The notes: a model not told the origin generated them from the sequence alone. Counted from the stretch's first letter, positions 1 to 5,618 are shown. The stretch is 8,319 bases of DNA from Spirochaetaceae bacterium (GCA_031257995.1 JAIRNN010000214.1:1-8319), one strand, 5' to 3'. Numbers and translations are program-made.

Positions 1-193
1 CGGGCCCTTTTCCGAGTGTTTCCGCGCCTTCCGCGGTTAAGCGCGCGTGAGGCGGGGCGTCCCGCCGAGGGGATGCCGGCGGTCCGGGCAGAGTGAAAGT
101 GAGATGAAGGCAGTGACAGCGCCGTGATTTGTGAGACAAAGAGGGTAACCCCGGAGGCGGTTGCAGCGTGAGAAACTTCGCTGGGCCGGGGCC

Positions 194-243
194 GCTAAAC
201 GCGGGGAAAGTTTACCGCTTTTCCGGTGTTTAGCCCTCTTTTT
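194..243 (+). terminator. Terminator-like hairpin in the lipoprotein leader
   Basis: Two 17-nt arms (194-210 and 218-234) pair with about three mismatches. The outer seven pairs, GCTAAAC with GTTTAGC, are perfect and the loop is 7 nt. The right arm is followed by CCTCTTTTT (235-243). This shape fits a rho-independent terminator of a transcript entering from the left, or an attenuator in the leader of the lipoprotein gene that starts 68 bp later. No known riboswitch consensus was recognised in positions 1-193, and no convincing gene is seen there. Confidence 0.4.
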
Positions 244-249
244 ATACAT

Positions 250-294
250 GGGCGAAAGCCCGGGCTGTCCCGCAGGGGAGGGCTTATTTTATTT
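250..294 (+). promoter_or_regulatory. Two mutually exclusive leader hairpins before the lipoprotein SD
   Basis: GGGC (250-253), GAAA loop, GCCC (258-261) forms a stable tetraloop hairpin. AAGCCC (256-261) can instead pair with GGGCTT (280-285), enclosing a CCC-GCA-GGG hairpin and followed by ATTTTATTT, which looks like a weak terminator. The two structures share 256-261, so only one can form at a time. The Shine-Dalgarno-like GAAGGGGGA (295-303) lies just downstream. An attenuation or translation switch is possible, but this is inference from pairing only. Confidence 0.3.
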
Positions 295-310
295 GAAGGG
301 GGACTTTTCT

Positions 311-1522
311 ATGCAAACAAGAAAGTTCTTTTTAATCGGAGTGACCGTTCTGTTGGGCGCGTCATTGTTCTTAACCGGTTGCGATAACCCGACAGCGGGC
401 GACGCAGGCGCGGCGGGCAAGAACGTCGGATTTGCCAGCGGCGCGAGCGTCACTGACACCAATCTTGCGGCCCTGTTCAAGGCGGCGGGCATCGTTACCT
501 TGGGCGGCTCGGTAACCAGCGTTGCCGGCATCGTGCCCGCAGGCAAGAAACTTGCCGTGTCGAGAGCTGATGGAACGGCGGTTGGCGGCGGGCTTGAGGT
601 CGAGGCCGGAGGCTCGGTCGAGGTGTACGAGGGCGCGGTACTGATTGCGGGCGGCGATACGGGGGGTTACATCAAAGGCGCGGCCGGCTCGGTGTACGGC
701 GACGGCGCGGTTGTGCCGCCCTATGTACAGGGCACGGCGCCCACCGGGTATCTCGTCTACAACAACAGCACCGCCGTGAACAAGGCGGCCGGGGCTGCCG
801 CGCTGATTCCGGCTCTTGTCGCGGCTATTCTGGATGCCGCCAGCCCGCTCACGGTGTATAACCTCACCGGTATTACCGCCGAGGCGATTCCGGCGGGCAA
901 AACACTGAACCTTCTCGGTGCCGGCAACACGGTGACGGCCAGCTTGGACCTTGCATCGTCCGGGGCGCTTGTCGTGAAGAAGGGGGCAAAGCTGGCAGCA
1001 ACCGGCGCGGTCGCGCTTACCGGCAACGCGACGGCGGGGATCACCATTGACGGCGCGCTTGATCTTGCCAGCGACGCCGGCGCAACTACCAACACGGCCT
1101 CCTACACTCTTGTTAAGGCGGGTGGCGGAGCCAAAGTCTTGCTGAACGCCGCCGCCGGCAAGATCACCATCCCGGCGGACACCGGTACGTCCGGCGGGGC
1201 CAGCCTTGCGGTGACCCAGTATGCCGGGATAACCTTGGGCGCGGCCGGTTCCATCGAGCTGGGCCGCGAGGCAAGCGGCAACGGCGCAGGCAAGCTGGCA
1301 CTGGCCGCCGGCGCCACTGTCGGCGTTTTTGACGATCAGGTCAATAGCAAACTACCTGCAGCCGCAAACGTGGCCGGTAGCGATGACACGGCGTCTGCGG
1401 AAGTGGACTGGGCCAGCGCGAACGCCAGCGGGGTCCTTACTGTCAAAACAATAAGTGTCTACGGTACAAAGGGAGCAGAAGGCTACGCTGTTATAAACAA
1501 AGCCACTGCGCTTAGTTCCTAA
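311..1522 (+). CDS. Ala/Gly-rich outer-surface or periplasmic lipoprotein, beta-helix-like
   Basis: Predicted 403-residue lipoprotein of unrecognised family. The N-terminus has a basic start (MQTRK), a hydrophobic stretch at residues 6-20, and a lipobox L21-T22-G23-C24 followed by DNP, so Cys24 would be lipidated. The start at 311 is preferred over an in-frame ATG at 161 because the signal sequence begins here and GAAGGGGGA lies 7 nt upstream. The mature part is very rich in Ala, Gly, Val, Thr and Ser, with no other Cys and one Trp. It has an internal duplication: residues 75-115 (VPAGKKLAV...) and 193-232 (IPAGKTLNLLG...) align on PAGK-x-L, then alternating hydrophobic residues ending in G-x-L-x-V-x-x-GA-x-L. 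A weaker third unit lies near 283-318. Short repeated strands of this kind suggest a right-handed beta-helix, as in adhesins or surface proteins. That is inference and no ligand can be named. Confidence 0.85.
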   Translation: MQTRKFFLIGVTVLLGASLFLTGCDNPTAGDAGAAGKNVGFASGASVTDTNLAALFKAAGIVTLGGSVTSVAGIVPAGKKLAVSRADGTAVGGGLEVEAGGSVEVYEGAVLIAGGDTGGYIKGAAGSVYGDGAVVPPYVQGTAPTGYLVYNNSTAVNKAAGAAALIPALVAAILDAASPLTVYNLTGITAEAIPAGKTLNLLGAGNTVTASLDLASSGALVVKKGAKLAATGAVALTGNATAGITIDGALDLASDAGATTNTASYTLVKAGGGAKVLLNAAAGKITIPADTGTSGGASLAVTQYAGITLGAAGSIELGREASGNGAGKLALAAGATVGVFDDQVNSKLPAAANVAGSDDTASAEVDWASANASGVLTVKTISVYGTKGAEGYAVINKATALSS

Positions 1523-1561
1523 CCGGAATGTGTCCCCGGCGCACATCGCAGCCGGGTAAGG

Positions 1562-1605
1562 TGTTCCCTTAGGGAACATTGGCGGGGACAGGCCCCGTCC
1601 CCGCC
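1562..1605. terminator. Two tandem hairpins downstream of the lipoprotein gene
   Basis: TGTTCCC (1562-1568), TTA loop, GGGAACA (1572-1578) is a perfect 7-bp stem. It is followed at once by GGCGGGGAC (1581-1589), a 7-nt loop and GTCCCCGCC (1597-1605), a perfect 9-bp stem. They begin 40 bp after the lipoprotein stop codon. Neither is followed by a T-tract, so they may stop RNA decay, act in factor-assisted termination, or simply be dispersed palindromes. Confidence 0.4.
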
Positions 1606-1715
1606 TAACATGAGAGCCTGTTTCAAAACCTCAAACTTTTCACTTTTTTTCATCTTTTAGCGTCAAAATAAAGCAACCAGGCTCACAACCGCATATATAC
1701 ACGGAGGCATTGTAT

Positions 1716-2218
1716 ATGTGGCAAGAAAGAGAATTGGCAGAACATGTCTGGTACCGGGCGCAAACATCGGTTAATATCAGCAAGCCCTGTTCCGGCTGAC
1801 GGAGGCCAAAGCGCTTTTCCTCGGCGTACTCGGCGAGACGGAAAGGCGCTGCGGTTTCGGGATGCGCGGGCTTGTCATTGAGGAAGGGAGCGTGTCGTTC
1901 TCCATTAAGCCTGGCTACGGGCTTAAGCTGCCGAAGATAATGCAGTGGTTGAAACAAACGTTCTCTGTCCGGCTTAACGTGCTGGCGGGAAGGCGGGGGC
2001 ACGTTTTGGGGGAACGGTACTGGTCGGAGATACTGGCGGGGGAGCCGCCGGAGTGGGCGGAAGCGTTTGCGGCGGCCGCGCCGGCAGAGGGGATACTGAC
2101 GTACAAGCTGAGTTGGGGCAGCCCCCGGACGAACGGGAAGGCCAAAGGCAACCGTCTTTCGCTGGAGATCACCCCAAACCCGCGTCTCCGCCCGGATAAC
2201 CGCCCGCTTTACGGCTAA
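1716..2218 (+). pseudogene. Y1-transposase-like (IS200/RAYT-type) gene, frameshifted
   Basis: The ATG at 1716 follows GGAGG (1703-1707) with good spacing and opens MWQERELAEHVWYRAQTSV, but reaches a TGA at 1797. Moving back one base at about 1785-1787 restores ...SKP-LFRLTEAKALFLG..., then runs to the TAA at 2216. This matches the minus-strand paralogue at 4172-4678 along its whole length (VWY, LFRL, MRGL, SFSIKP, IMQWLKQTF, ERYWSEILAGEPPE). A missing base in the CCC run is the simplest cause, and no slippery heptamer supports programmed slippage. The layout fits the Y1/REP-associated transposase fold, but the HUH position reads SVS and the expected catalytic Tyr is Phe in LKQTFSVRLN. The WG of the paralogue's HLWGERY is LG here. 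An open frame from the ATG at 1862 encodes only the C-terminal 118 residues. Probably non-functional. Confidence 0.75.
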
Positions 2219-2276
2219 AAGGGGATTCCGGCAAGCCTCAAGCGTCCCGGCCGCGGATGGCCGCAGGAGAGGTCTG

Positions 2277-2325
2277 CCCCTTCCCCCGAAGGGGGAAGGG
2301 GAAATTGATAATTGAAAATGGCCGG
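2277..2325. repeat. Perfect GC-rich palindrome with AT-rich tail
   Basis: CCCCTTCCCCC (2277-2287), GAA loop, GGGGGAAGGGG (2291-2301) is a perfect 11-bp stem. It is followed by AAATTGATAATTGAAAATGG (2302-2321). The tail, read on the minus strand, resembles the CCATTTTCAATTTCCC stretch at 5725-5740. It sits where homology between the two Y1-like copies ends (about 2279), so it probably marks an insertion point or a dispersed intergenic repeat. Confidence 0.6.
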
Positions 2326-2570
2326 GGATAAGGCCGGGGGCGTTACGAGGGCTGCCCGAGGCCCTGTTGCATTTATTTACGGTGTAACATTCTTGGGGCG
2401 CGTTGCGGAAATGCCAAAACGCGCTCAACGTTTCGCGCGCGGCATTGGGTTCCTTCGCGGTTAAATTTTCTTGAAGGTTCGCTGTAAATATGGTTGTTCT
2501 AAGATTCGCTTGGGGTTTTGAAACGGGATCAAATCCCTGAATGCCCCGAAGGGCTATTTTATAAGGTATG
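2326..2570. other. Gene-free stretch with small hairpins
   Basis: No supported gene is present. Visible structures are a 7-bp hairpin GCGCGTT/AACGCGC (2398-2404 and 2418-2424), a 5-bp hairpin GGGAT-CAA-ATCCC (2525-2537), and GCCC-CGAA-GGGC followed by TATTTT (2543-2560), which resembles a weak terminator reading rightwards. A stretch containing CCTTCGCGGTTAA (near 2452-2464) recalls CCTTCCGCGGTTAAG near position 28 and may be a worn dispersed repeat. From about 2455 the composition becomes markedly AT-richer than in the lipoprotein gene. Confidence 0.5.
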
Positions 2571-2579
2571 TGGTATACT
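2571..2579 (+). promoter_or_regulatory. Extended -10 promoter TGGTATACT
   Basis: TGGTATACT matches the extended -10 pattern TGnTATAAT at all but one position. The next ATG in a coding frame (2589) is 9 nt after it, and no purine-rich ribosome site precedes that ATG. Transcription would start at about 2586, so the message would be almost leaderless. No good -35 hexamer is seen. Confidence 0.4.
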
Positions 2580-2588
2580 AAACATACA

Positions 2589-2865
2589 ATGACCGAGGCA
2601 TTTTCGACAGTTACTTATAAACAGAACGCTGTTATTTTTCATGACAGCGATGCCGCTGATTGCTTATGTTATCAAGAAAGGAGCGGTAACTATCCATCGC
2701 CTCGCGAAGACACTGGATAATGCGGAGACTGACAACCTTGGGCCGGGCGATCTATTTGGCATTGAGGCGGTAATGGCTTCGCGTCTTCACTTTGATAACG
2801 CGACCGCAAAGACCGACTGTGTGCTGGTAGCGATTAAGCAGGATCAATTTAAACAGTTCCCTTAG
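2589..2865 (+). pseudogene. Cyclic nucleotide-binding-domain protein, N-terminal fragment, frameshifted
   Basis: From the ATG at 2589 the frame reads MTEAFSTVTYKQNAVIFHDS and then DAADC. The expected continuation, YVIKKGAVTIHRLAK, is in another frame from 2665, so one base was gained or two lost near 2664. The second frame continues NLGPGDLFGIEAVMAS and TDCVLVAIKQDQFKQF to a TAG at 2863. Together these form one CNB beta-roll: the K-x-x-x-V-I-F strand, the Y-V-I-x-x-G-x-V strand and the GPGDLFG turn. The phosphate-binding cassette lacks the usual Arg (FDNATA where P-R-x-A-T is typical), so cyclic nucleotide binding is doubtful even in the ancestor. The protein ends right after the first beta-roll, and a REP-like element begins 20 bp later. 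This suggests the gene was cut off here and that the sequence from 3113 may be its second half. Confidence 0.7.
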
Positions 2866-2884
2866 TATAATCAACCTGCTAGTT

Positions 2885-2964
2885 GGGGGAAGTCTCCCCC
2901 TCGCTCCGGTCTTGCGTCCTCCGCTACCCCCTCTGCGGGGGTTCCATCCCCGCAACGCCCCCGC
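2885..2964 (-). repeat. REP-like palindromic repeat, copy A
   Basis: On the minus strand this 80-bp unit aligns with 5619-5696 over its whole length, at roughly 85-90 percent identity by eye, including GGGGGTAGCGGAGG and GACCGGAGCGAGGGGGAGAC. It contains two perfect hairpins: GGGGGA-AGTC-TCCCCC (2885-2900), and TGCGGGG/CCCCGCA (2934-2940 and 2948-2954). It lies between two CNB-domain fragments. The orientation label is arbitrary, chosen to match copy B as plus. Confidence 0.8.
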
Positions 2965-3014
2965 ATTTATCACGGTTACGCAGATGGCGCCATATACGGT
3001 TACCCGCGATAAAT
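2965..3014. repeat. Small inverted and direct repeat unit
   Basis: ATTTATCACGG (2965-2975) is the near-perfect inverse (10 of 11) of CCGCGATAAAT (3004-3014). Inside, ACGGTTAC occurs twice (2972-2979 and 2996-3003) around a central GGCGCC. It directly abuts the REP-like copy A, so it could be part of the same compound insertion. It contains CGCAGATGG, which resembles TTGCAGATGAC and ACGCAGATTT near 4776-4804. Confidence 0.4.
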
Positions 3015-3049
3015 CCATGTTCATATAAAGAAATCACAAAAACTTTTTC

Positions 3050-3078
3050 TTGACTAAACTTTTTTTTATTGTCATACT
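3050..3078 (+). promoter_or_regulatory. Candidate sigma-70-type promoter
   Basis: TTGACT (3050-3055) and CATACT (3073-3078) are separated by 17 nt in a very AT-rich stretch with a T-run between them. A better -10 sequence, TATAAT (3083-3088), is too far from this -35 at 27 nt. The promoter would drive the second CNB fragment and possibly the secreted protein at 3477. Confidence 0.35.
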
Positions 3079-3112
3079 TAACTATAATTCAATATTGCAA
3101 TTATTTTCATAG

Positions 3113-3447
3113 AAGTGCATTGAAAATTACAAGGTAACCATTCCGTGGGCAGATTTTACCGGCGATGATTTTATTCGAAAGTATCCCAAAGGATCGGTGA
3201 TCTGTATGGAAGGCGAAAGCTCATCGGAGATATTTATCATTCAGAAAGGCCGCGTTAAAATTACCAAGATTGTCGACGACAAGGAGATCCAGCTTTTCCT
3301 GTCCGGAGTGGGGATGCTAAACCGACTGTCGTGAAACTGATACGTGAAGATATACTCGCGTTTGCCGATAATAAAATTGTGGTGAAAAACAAACTTGAGC
3401 TTATGCGCCGCATCAAACTCCACTGGACGTTGCGTCCGCTTAAGTGA
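3113..3447 (+). pseudogene. Second cyclic nucleotide-binding-domain fragment with Crp/Fnr-like C-terminal tail, deleted inside
   Basis: One frame (3113-3334) reads ENYKVTIPWADF, KYPKGSVICMEGESSSEIF, IIQKGRVKITKIVDDKEI and then SGVGM. This is the first half of a CNB beta-roll. It has no standard start codon before GTG 3197. At about 3316 the frame changes to KPTVVKLIREDILAFADNK and IVVKNKLELMRRI, ending at a TGA (3445). That tail resembles the wing and last helix of Crp/Fnr-type regulators. The missing part would be the rest of the beta-roll, the long dimer helix and most of the helix-turn-helix, so a large internal deletion is inferred. The ancestor was probably a CNB transcription regulator, perhaps joined to the 2589-2865 fragment. 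The secreted-protein gene starts 29 bp downstream on the same strand and may once have been co-transcribed. Confidence 0.65.
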
Positions 3448-3476
3448 GCGTGTTCTAAAACACCACCGCGATAACT

Positions 3477-4019
3477 ATGAAAAAGATAACGTTATTACTA
3501 TGCTTGTTCGCAGTGCCGGGAATTTTCGCGCAAACCGGCGATCCGGCGGATCCGTCAGACGGCTTGCCGCGAGGCTATCGTACCATTAGCCTCGGCATAG
3601 GAATCGAGGAGCTGAAAGAGGCTCTCCGCCGGGACACGGAAGCCTACCTGTTCCGCGAAGACCGCGATGTGTACCATGTCCCCCTCCGTGATGAAAACTA
3701 TGTGGAAACGACCGGCCGGGGTTTTATCAAACGGGGATTTTTCCAATTGAAAGATTCAAGCCTTTTCGTCATCTCCCTTGAACTCAATCCCGACCGCATA
3801 GACTACTACTCCGTGTTTACCGCGTTTCGCGACCGCTATGGCGAACCGGAGTCCATTGATCCGCAAAAAGCGACGTGGGCATCCGAAGCGGTACGCGTCT
3901 CCATCGAACGGCCGCTCACGGTGAAATACATTGACCGCGCCGTGTTTGACGCTATCAACGCCGAGGCCGGAATATCGGACGAAACGGTACTCCGGGACAA
4001 TTTTTTGCGCGATTTTTGA
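3477..4019 (+). CDS. Small secreted spirochaete-type protein of unknown function
   Basis: 180 residues. MKKITLLLCLFAVPGIFAQT is a classical signal peptide with a likely cleavage after Ala18 (I-F-A before Q). Cys9 sits inside the hydrophobic core and is not a plausible lipidation site. The mature protein, about 160 residues, has no further Cys or membrane segment and is likely periplasmic. It follows a pattern I associate with a treponemal conserved family: GYRTISLGIGIEELKEAL (33-50), FIKRGFFQLKDSSLFVISLEL (83-103), then DYYSVFTAFRDRYGEP (109-124) and ERPLTVKYID (144-153). This suggests a small alpha/beta domain. The family assignment is from memory of general style. The start at 3477 is fixed by the signal peptide, although no clear ribosome site precedes it (AAAACACCACCGCGATAACT). 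A TGATCGTGTCTATTTGATCGT repeat follows at its stop. Confidence 0.8.
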   Translation: MKKITLLLCLFAVPGIFAQTGDPADPSDGLPRGYRTISLGIGIEELKEALRRDTEAYLFREDRDVYHVPLRDENYVETTGRGFIKRGFFQLKDSSLFVISLELNPDRIDYYSVFTAFRDRYGEPESIDPQKATWASEAVRVSIERPLTVKYIDRAVFDAINAEAGISDETVLRDNFLRDF

Positions 4020-4092
4020 TCGTGTCTATTTGATCGTATCTTAATTAGGAGAAACCTCGAACTGCACGTTTTTTTTCGCTTGCCCTGAATGT

Positions 4093-4734
4093 GGGCAGAC
4101 CTCTCCTCTGGCCGTCTTTGGCCGGGACGCTTGAGGCTGGCTGTAACCCCTTTTGGCCGTAAAGTGGGCCGTTATCCGGACGGGGACGCGTGTTTGGCGG
4201 CGTTGTGGGCCGAAAACCGGGTCGTTATCGTCATCCCGGGCGACCTAAAGCTGTCCCAACTCAAGATGTATGCCATCGCCCCCGCTACCGGCGTGTTGGC
4301 CGACTTGTCTATTGTCCCCCAGTCAACCTCTTCCGCATCCTCCGGCGGCTCCCCGTCCAAGATCTCCGACTCATACCGTTCACCCCAAAGATGCCCCTTC
4401 CTCCCAGTGAGGATATTGAACCGTAAAGAAAACGTTTGTTTCAACAGCTGCATTATCAGCGGCAACATAAAGCCGTCGTCGGGCTTGATGTAAAACGTGA
4501 GCCGCGCCCCCTCAAGCCTGAGCCCGCGCATCTCAAAGGGATAACGCTTCCTAATCTCGCGGAGGACGCGGTGGAGCAGTACTTTCGTCCACGGCAACCG
4601 GAACAGCGGCTCTCCGATATTGACCTCTGTCTCCACTTTGTACCAGACATTCTGTTGTAACTTTCTTGGTGTATTCATATACAATTCTCCTTACTGTATA
4701 TATGGCGTTGAGTGGCGGTTTTGCTTTAATTTGA
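4093..4734 (-). repeat. Repeat unit shared with 1663-2279
   Basis: The homology between the two Y1-like loci goes beyond the coding parts. Upstream both share TCAAA-TAAAGCAA, CATATATACA, then the ribosome site and ATTGTATATG. Downstream both share GGATAAC, CTTTACGGC, AAAAGGGG, GCCTCAAGCGTCCCGGCC and AGGAGAGGTCTGCCC. The two copies are in opposite orientation, about 1.8 kb apart. The shared CATATATAC 15-16 nt before the start could be a -10 element carried with the unit. Confidence 0.6.
4172..4678 (-). CDS. Y1-transposase-like protein lacking catalytic residues
   Basis: 168 residues from the ATG at 4678, preceded by AAGGAG (4692-4687). The TTG six bases further upstream lies too close to that site. 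Order of landmarks: NVWYKVETEVN (10-20), LFRLPW (25-30), FEMRGLRLEG (48-57), ARLTFYIKP (58-66), LIMQLLKQTFSLRFN (74-88), GRKGHLWGERYESEILDGEPPE (92-113, given in outline). The last two blocks are those of IS200/RAYT-type Y1 transposases. The usual P-N-H-x-H-L-L is replaced by G-A-R-L-T-F-Y, and the tyrosine nucleophile position by Phe83, so single-strand DNA cleavage is not expected. The C-terminal tail is out of frame with the paralogue at 1716-2218 because of one extra base near 4181-4216. In the other frame the tail would read PDNGPLYGQKG... and continue to 4045. It may therefore be a recently damaged or domesticated copy. Confidence 0.65.
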   Translation of the reverse strand: MNTPRKLQQNVWYKVETEVNIGEPLFRLPWTKVLLHRVLREIRKRYPFEMRGLRLEGARLTFYIKPDDGFMLPLIMQLLKQTFSLRFNILTGRKGHLWGERYESEILDGEPPEDAEEVDWGTIDKSANTPVAGAMAYILSWDSFRSPGMTITTRFSAHNAAKHASPSG

Positions 4735-4818
4735 GTGAGAAAAATCGTGAAAAAAGATGAAAAAATCACGTTTAATTGCAGATGACATAGATACACGCAG
4801 ATTTCTCACACCACGCCC

Positions 4819-5568
4819 TGAACCGGTCCCCCGGGAGCAGACAAAGAGTTAAGCCGCAATGAAACTGGTAAGGAGAGGCATTATGGCAAGACGGCAGAAA
4901 TACCCGAAAGAGTACAAAGAAGCGGCGGCCCTGAGCAGACGGGAAGCGCGGAAGGCGGGACAGGGCGGGCTGGAGGCGTTCCCCGGTCTGGGGAACCCCG
5001 TGACGCGGAGGCGGCGCGGCTGAGGAGACGGGCGGCGGATCTGGAGGAGGCGGATGAGATCCTAAAAAAAGCGGCGGACATCTTCGCGAAGAGCAGCCCC
5101 CGGCAACGACGTATAAGTTTATGAGGGAAGCATAAAGACCGGCACGCCGTTAGCGGGACGGCCGGATTATGAGGGGCAAGCCGGAGCGGGTATTGCCGGC
5201 GGGAGCGGCCTGAGGGAACCGGAAACCCCGTCCCGTCCCGCTCTTTCATTCCGGCCGGGGGGCACGGTATTGCCCAGCCCTGTTTTGGGAAACCTTGAAG
5301 GGCGGCGCCCTCAGACGCGGCAGAGCGTGAGCCGGAAGGGAAACTGCCGGGACAACGCGCGCGGAGAGTTTTTTCAAGACGCTGAAACGGGAACTGGAAA
5401 CCCTGGACGGCAGGCAGGGCGTGGCGGCGGTCGGGCTTCGGTGTTTTATTACATCGAGGCATACCGCAACCGGATACGTTGTCATTTGGCGCCTGACTGT
5501 CTGGCACCGGTAATGGTAACTTTGAAAAAACTGGCTTAGCCTGTTGTCCACCTGCCGGGGCCGGTCCA
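4819..5568 (+). mobile_element. Degraded IS3-family insertion sequence
   Basis: The left end 4819-4844 starts TGAACCGGTCCC and the right end, read inward on the minus strand from 5568, starts TGGACCGGCCCC. Both end in GACAA after about 25 nt, giving imperfect inverted repeats with the TG...CA termini usual for IS3. Inside are orfA and orfB relics. The element is 750 bp, against about 1.2-1.5 kb for intact relatives, so a large part of orfB is gone. Flanks (CCC on the left, AAT on the right) show no target duplication. Confidence 0.75.
4883..5539 (+). pseudogene. IS3-family transposase orfA/orfB relic
   Basis: The ATG at 4883 follows AAGGAG (4870-4875) and gives MARRQKYPKEYKEAAAL, the orfA start, which reaches a TGA at 5021. 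One base is missing near 4996-5001. The next frame continues DAEAARLRRRAADLEEADEI, LKKAADIFAKSSPR to 5124. A run of seven A (5064-5070) at the LKK codons is the place where IS3 elements make their -1 frameshift, and a -1 slip there leads into YKFMRE at 5112. Of orfB only ends remain: LFHSGRGARYC (near 5241-5273), where the second catalytic Asp of HSDRG is Gly, then RQSVSRKGNCRDN (from 5318) with the DNA-x-x-E site, SFFKTLKRELETLDGRQ in another frame, and VFYYIEAYRNRIRCH to the TAG at 5537. It has several frameshifts and is inactive. Confidence 0.85.
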
Positions 5569-5576
5569 AATCACTC

Positions 5577-5606
5577 GTTCGTGCCTGTTCGTGTGGTTCA
5601 TGGTTA
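5577..5606. repeat. Degenerate ~10-bp tandem repeat of GTTCGTG
   Basis: GTTCGTGCCT, GTTCGTGTG and GTTCATGGTT follow one another with a period of about 9-10 bp, just outside the IS3 right end. Intergenic sequences of this type occur dispersed in several bacterial genomes. Here it abuts the REP-like copy B. Confidence 0.45.
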
Positions 5607-5618
5607 AATGGGATAAAG

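Larger units (their letters stand above)
1614..2530. mobile_element. Segment bounded by an 18/21 inverted repeat, MITE-like or an IS remnant
   Basis: The left arm 1614-1634 contains GTTTCAAAACC. Its inverted partner at 2510-2530 contains GGTTTTGAAAC. Over 21 nt the arms match at 18 positions, with an uninterrupted core of 11. The enclosed 917 bp holds the frameshifted Y1-like gene and a GC-rich palindrome but no recognisable transposase that would use such ends. No target duplication is visible next to the arms. It may be a non-autonomous element or two unrelated insertions that brought similar ends. A chance match of this quality is unlikely but not excluded. Confidence 0.35.

Noticed and set aside
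100..193. Possible riboswitch aptamer (GGTAACCCCGGAGG and nearby stems)
   Set aside because: Compared mentally with the c-di-GMP, cobalamin, TPP and SAM consensus patterns, and none fits in order and spacing.
1785..1799. Programmed frameshift in the Y1-like gene
   Set aside because: No X-XXY-YYZ slippery heptamer occurs at the junction (AGCAAGCCCTGTTCC). A single-base deletion is simpler.
1640..2428. A 262-codon open frame on the minus strand
   Set aside because: It runs antisense through the Y1-like pseudogene and its flanks, crosses the GC palindrome, and shows no domain. The plus-strand reading matches a paralogue instead.
2277..2964. CRISPR array or phage defence locus
   Set aside because: The repeats are few, palindromic, unevenly spaced and in opposite orientation. 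No cas or defence gene is present in the window.
4073..4097. TGCCC/GGGCA hairpin with adjacent T8 as a terminator for the 3477 gene
   Set aside because: The T-run lies before the hairpin in the direction of that gene's transcription, so it does not form an intrinsic terminator.
4045..4134. Short plus-strand reading TFFFACPECGQTSPLAVFGRDA resembling a zinc ribbon
   Set aside because: Only one CxxC pair, no start codon, and half of it is the reverse of the conserved 3' flank shared by both Y1-like units. It is best explained as a shadow.
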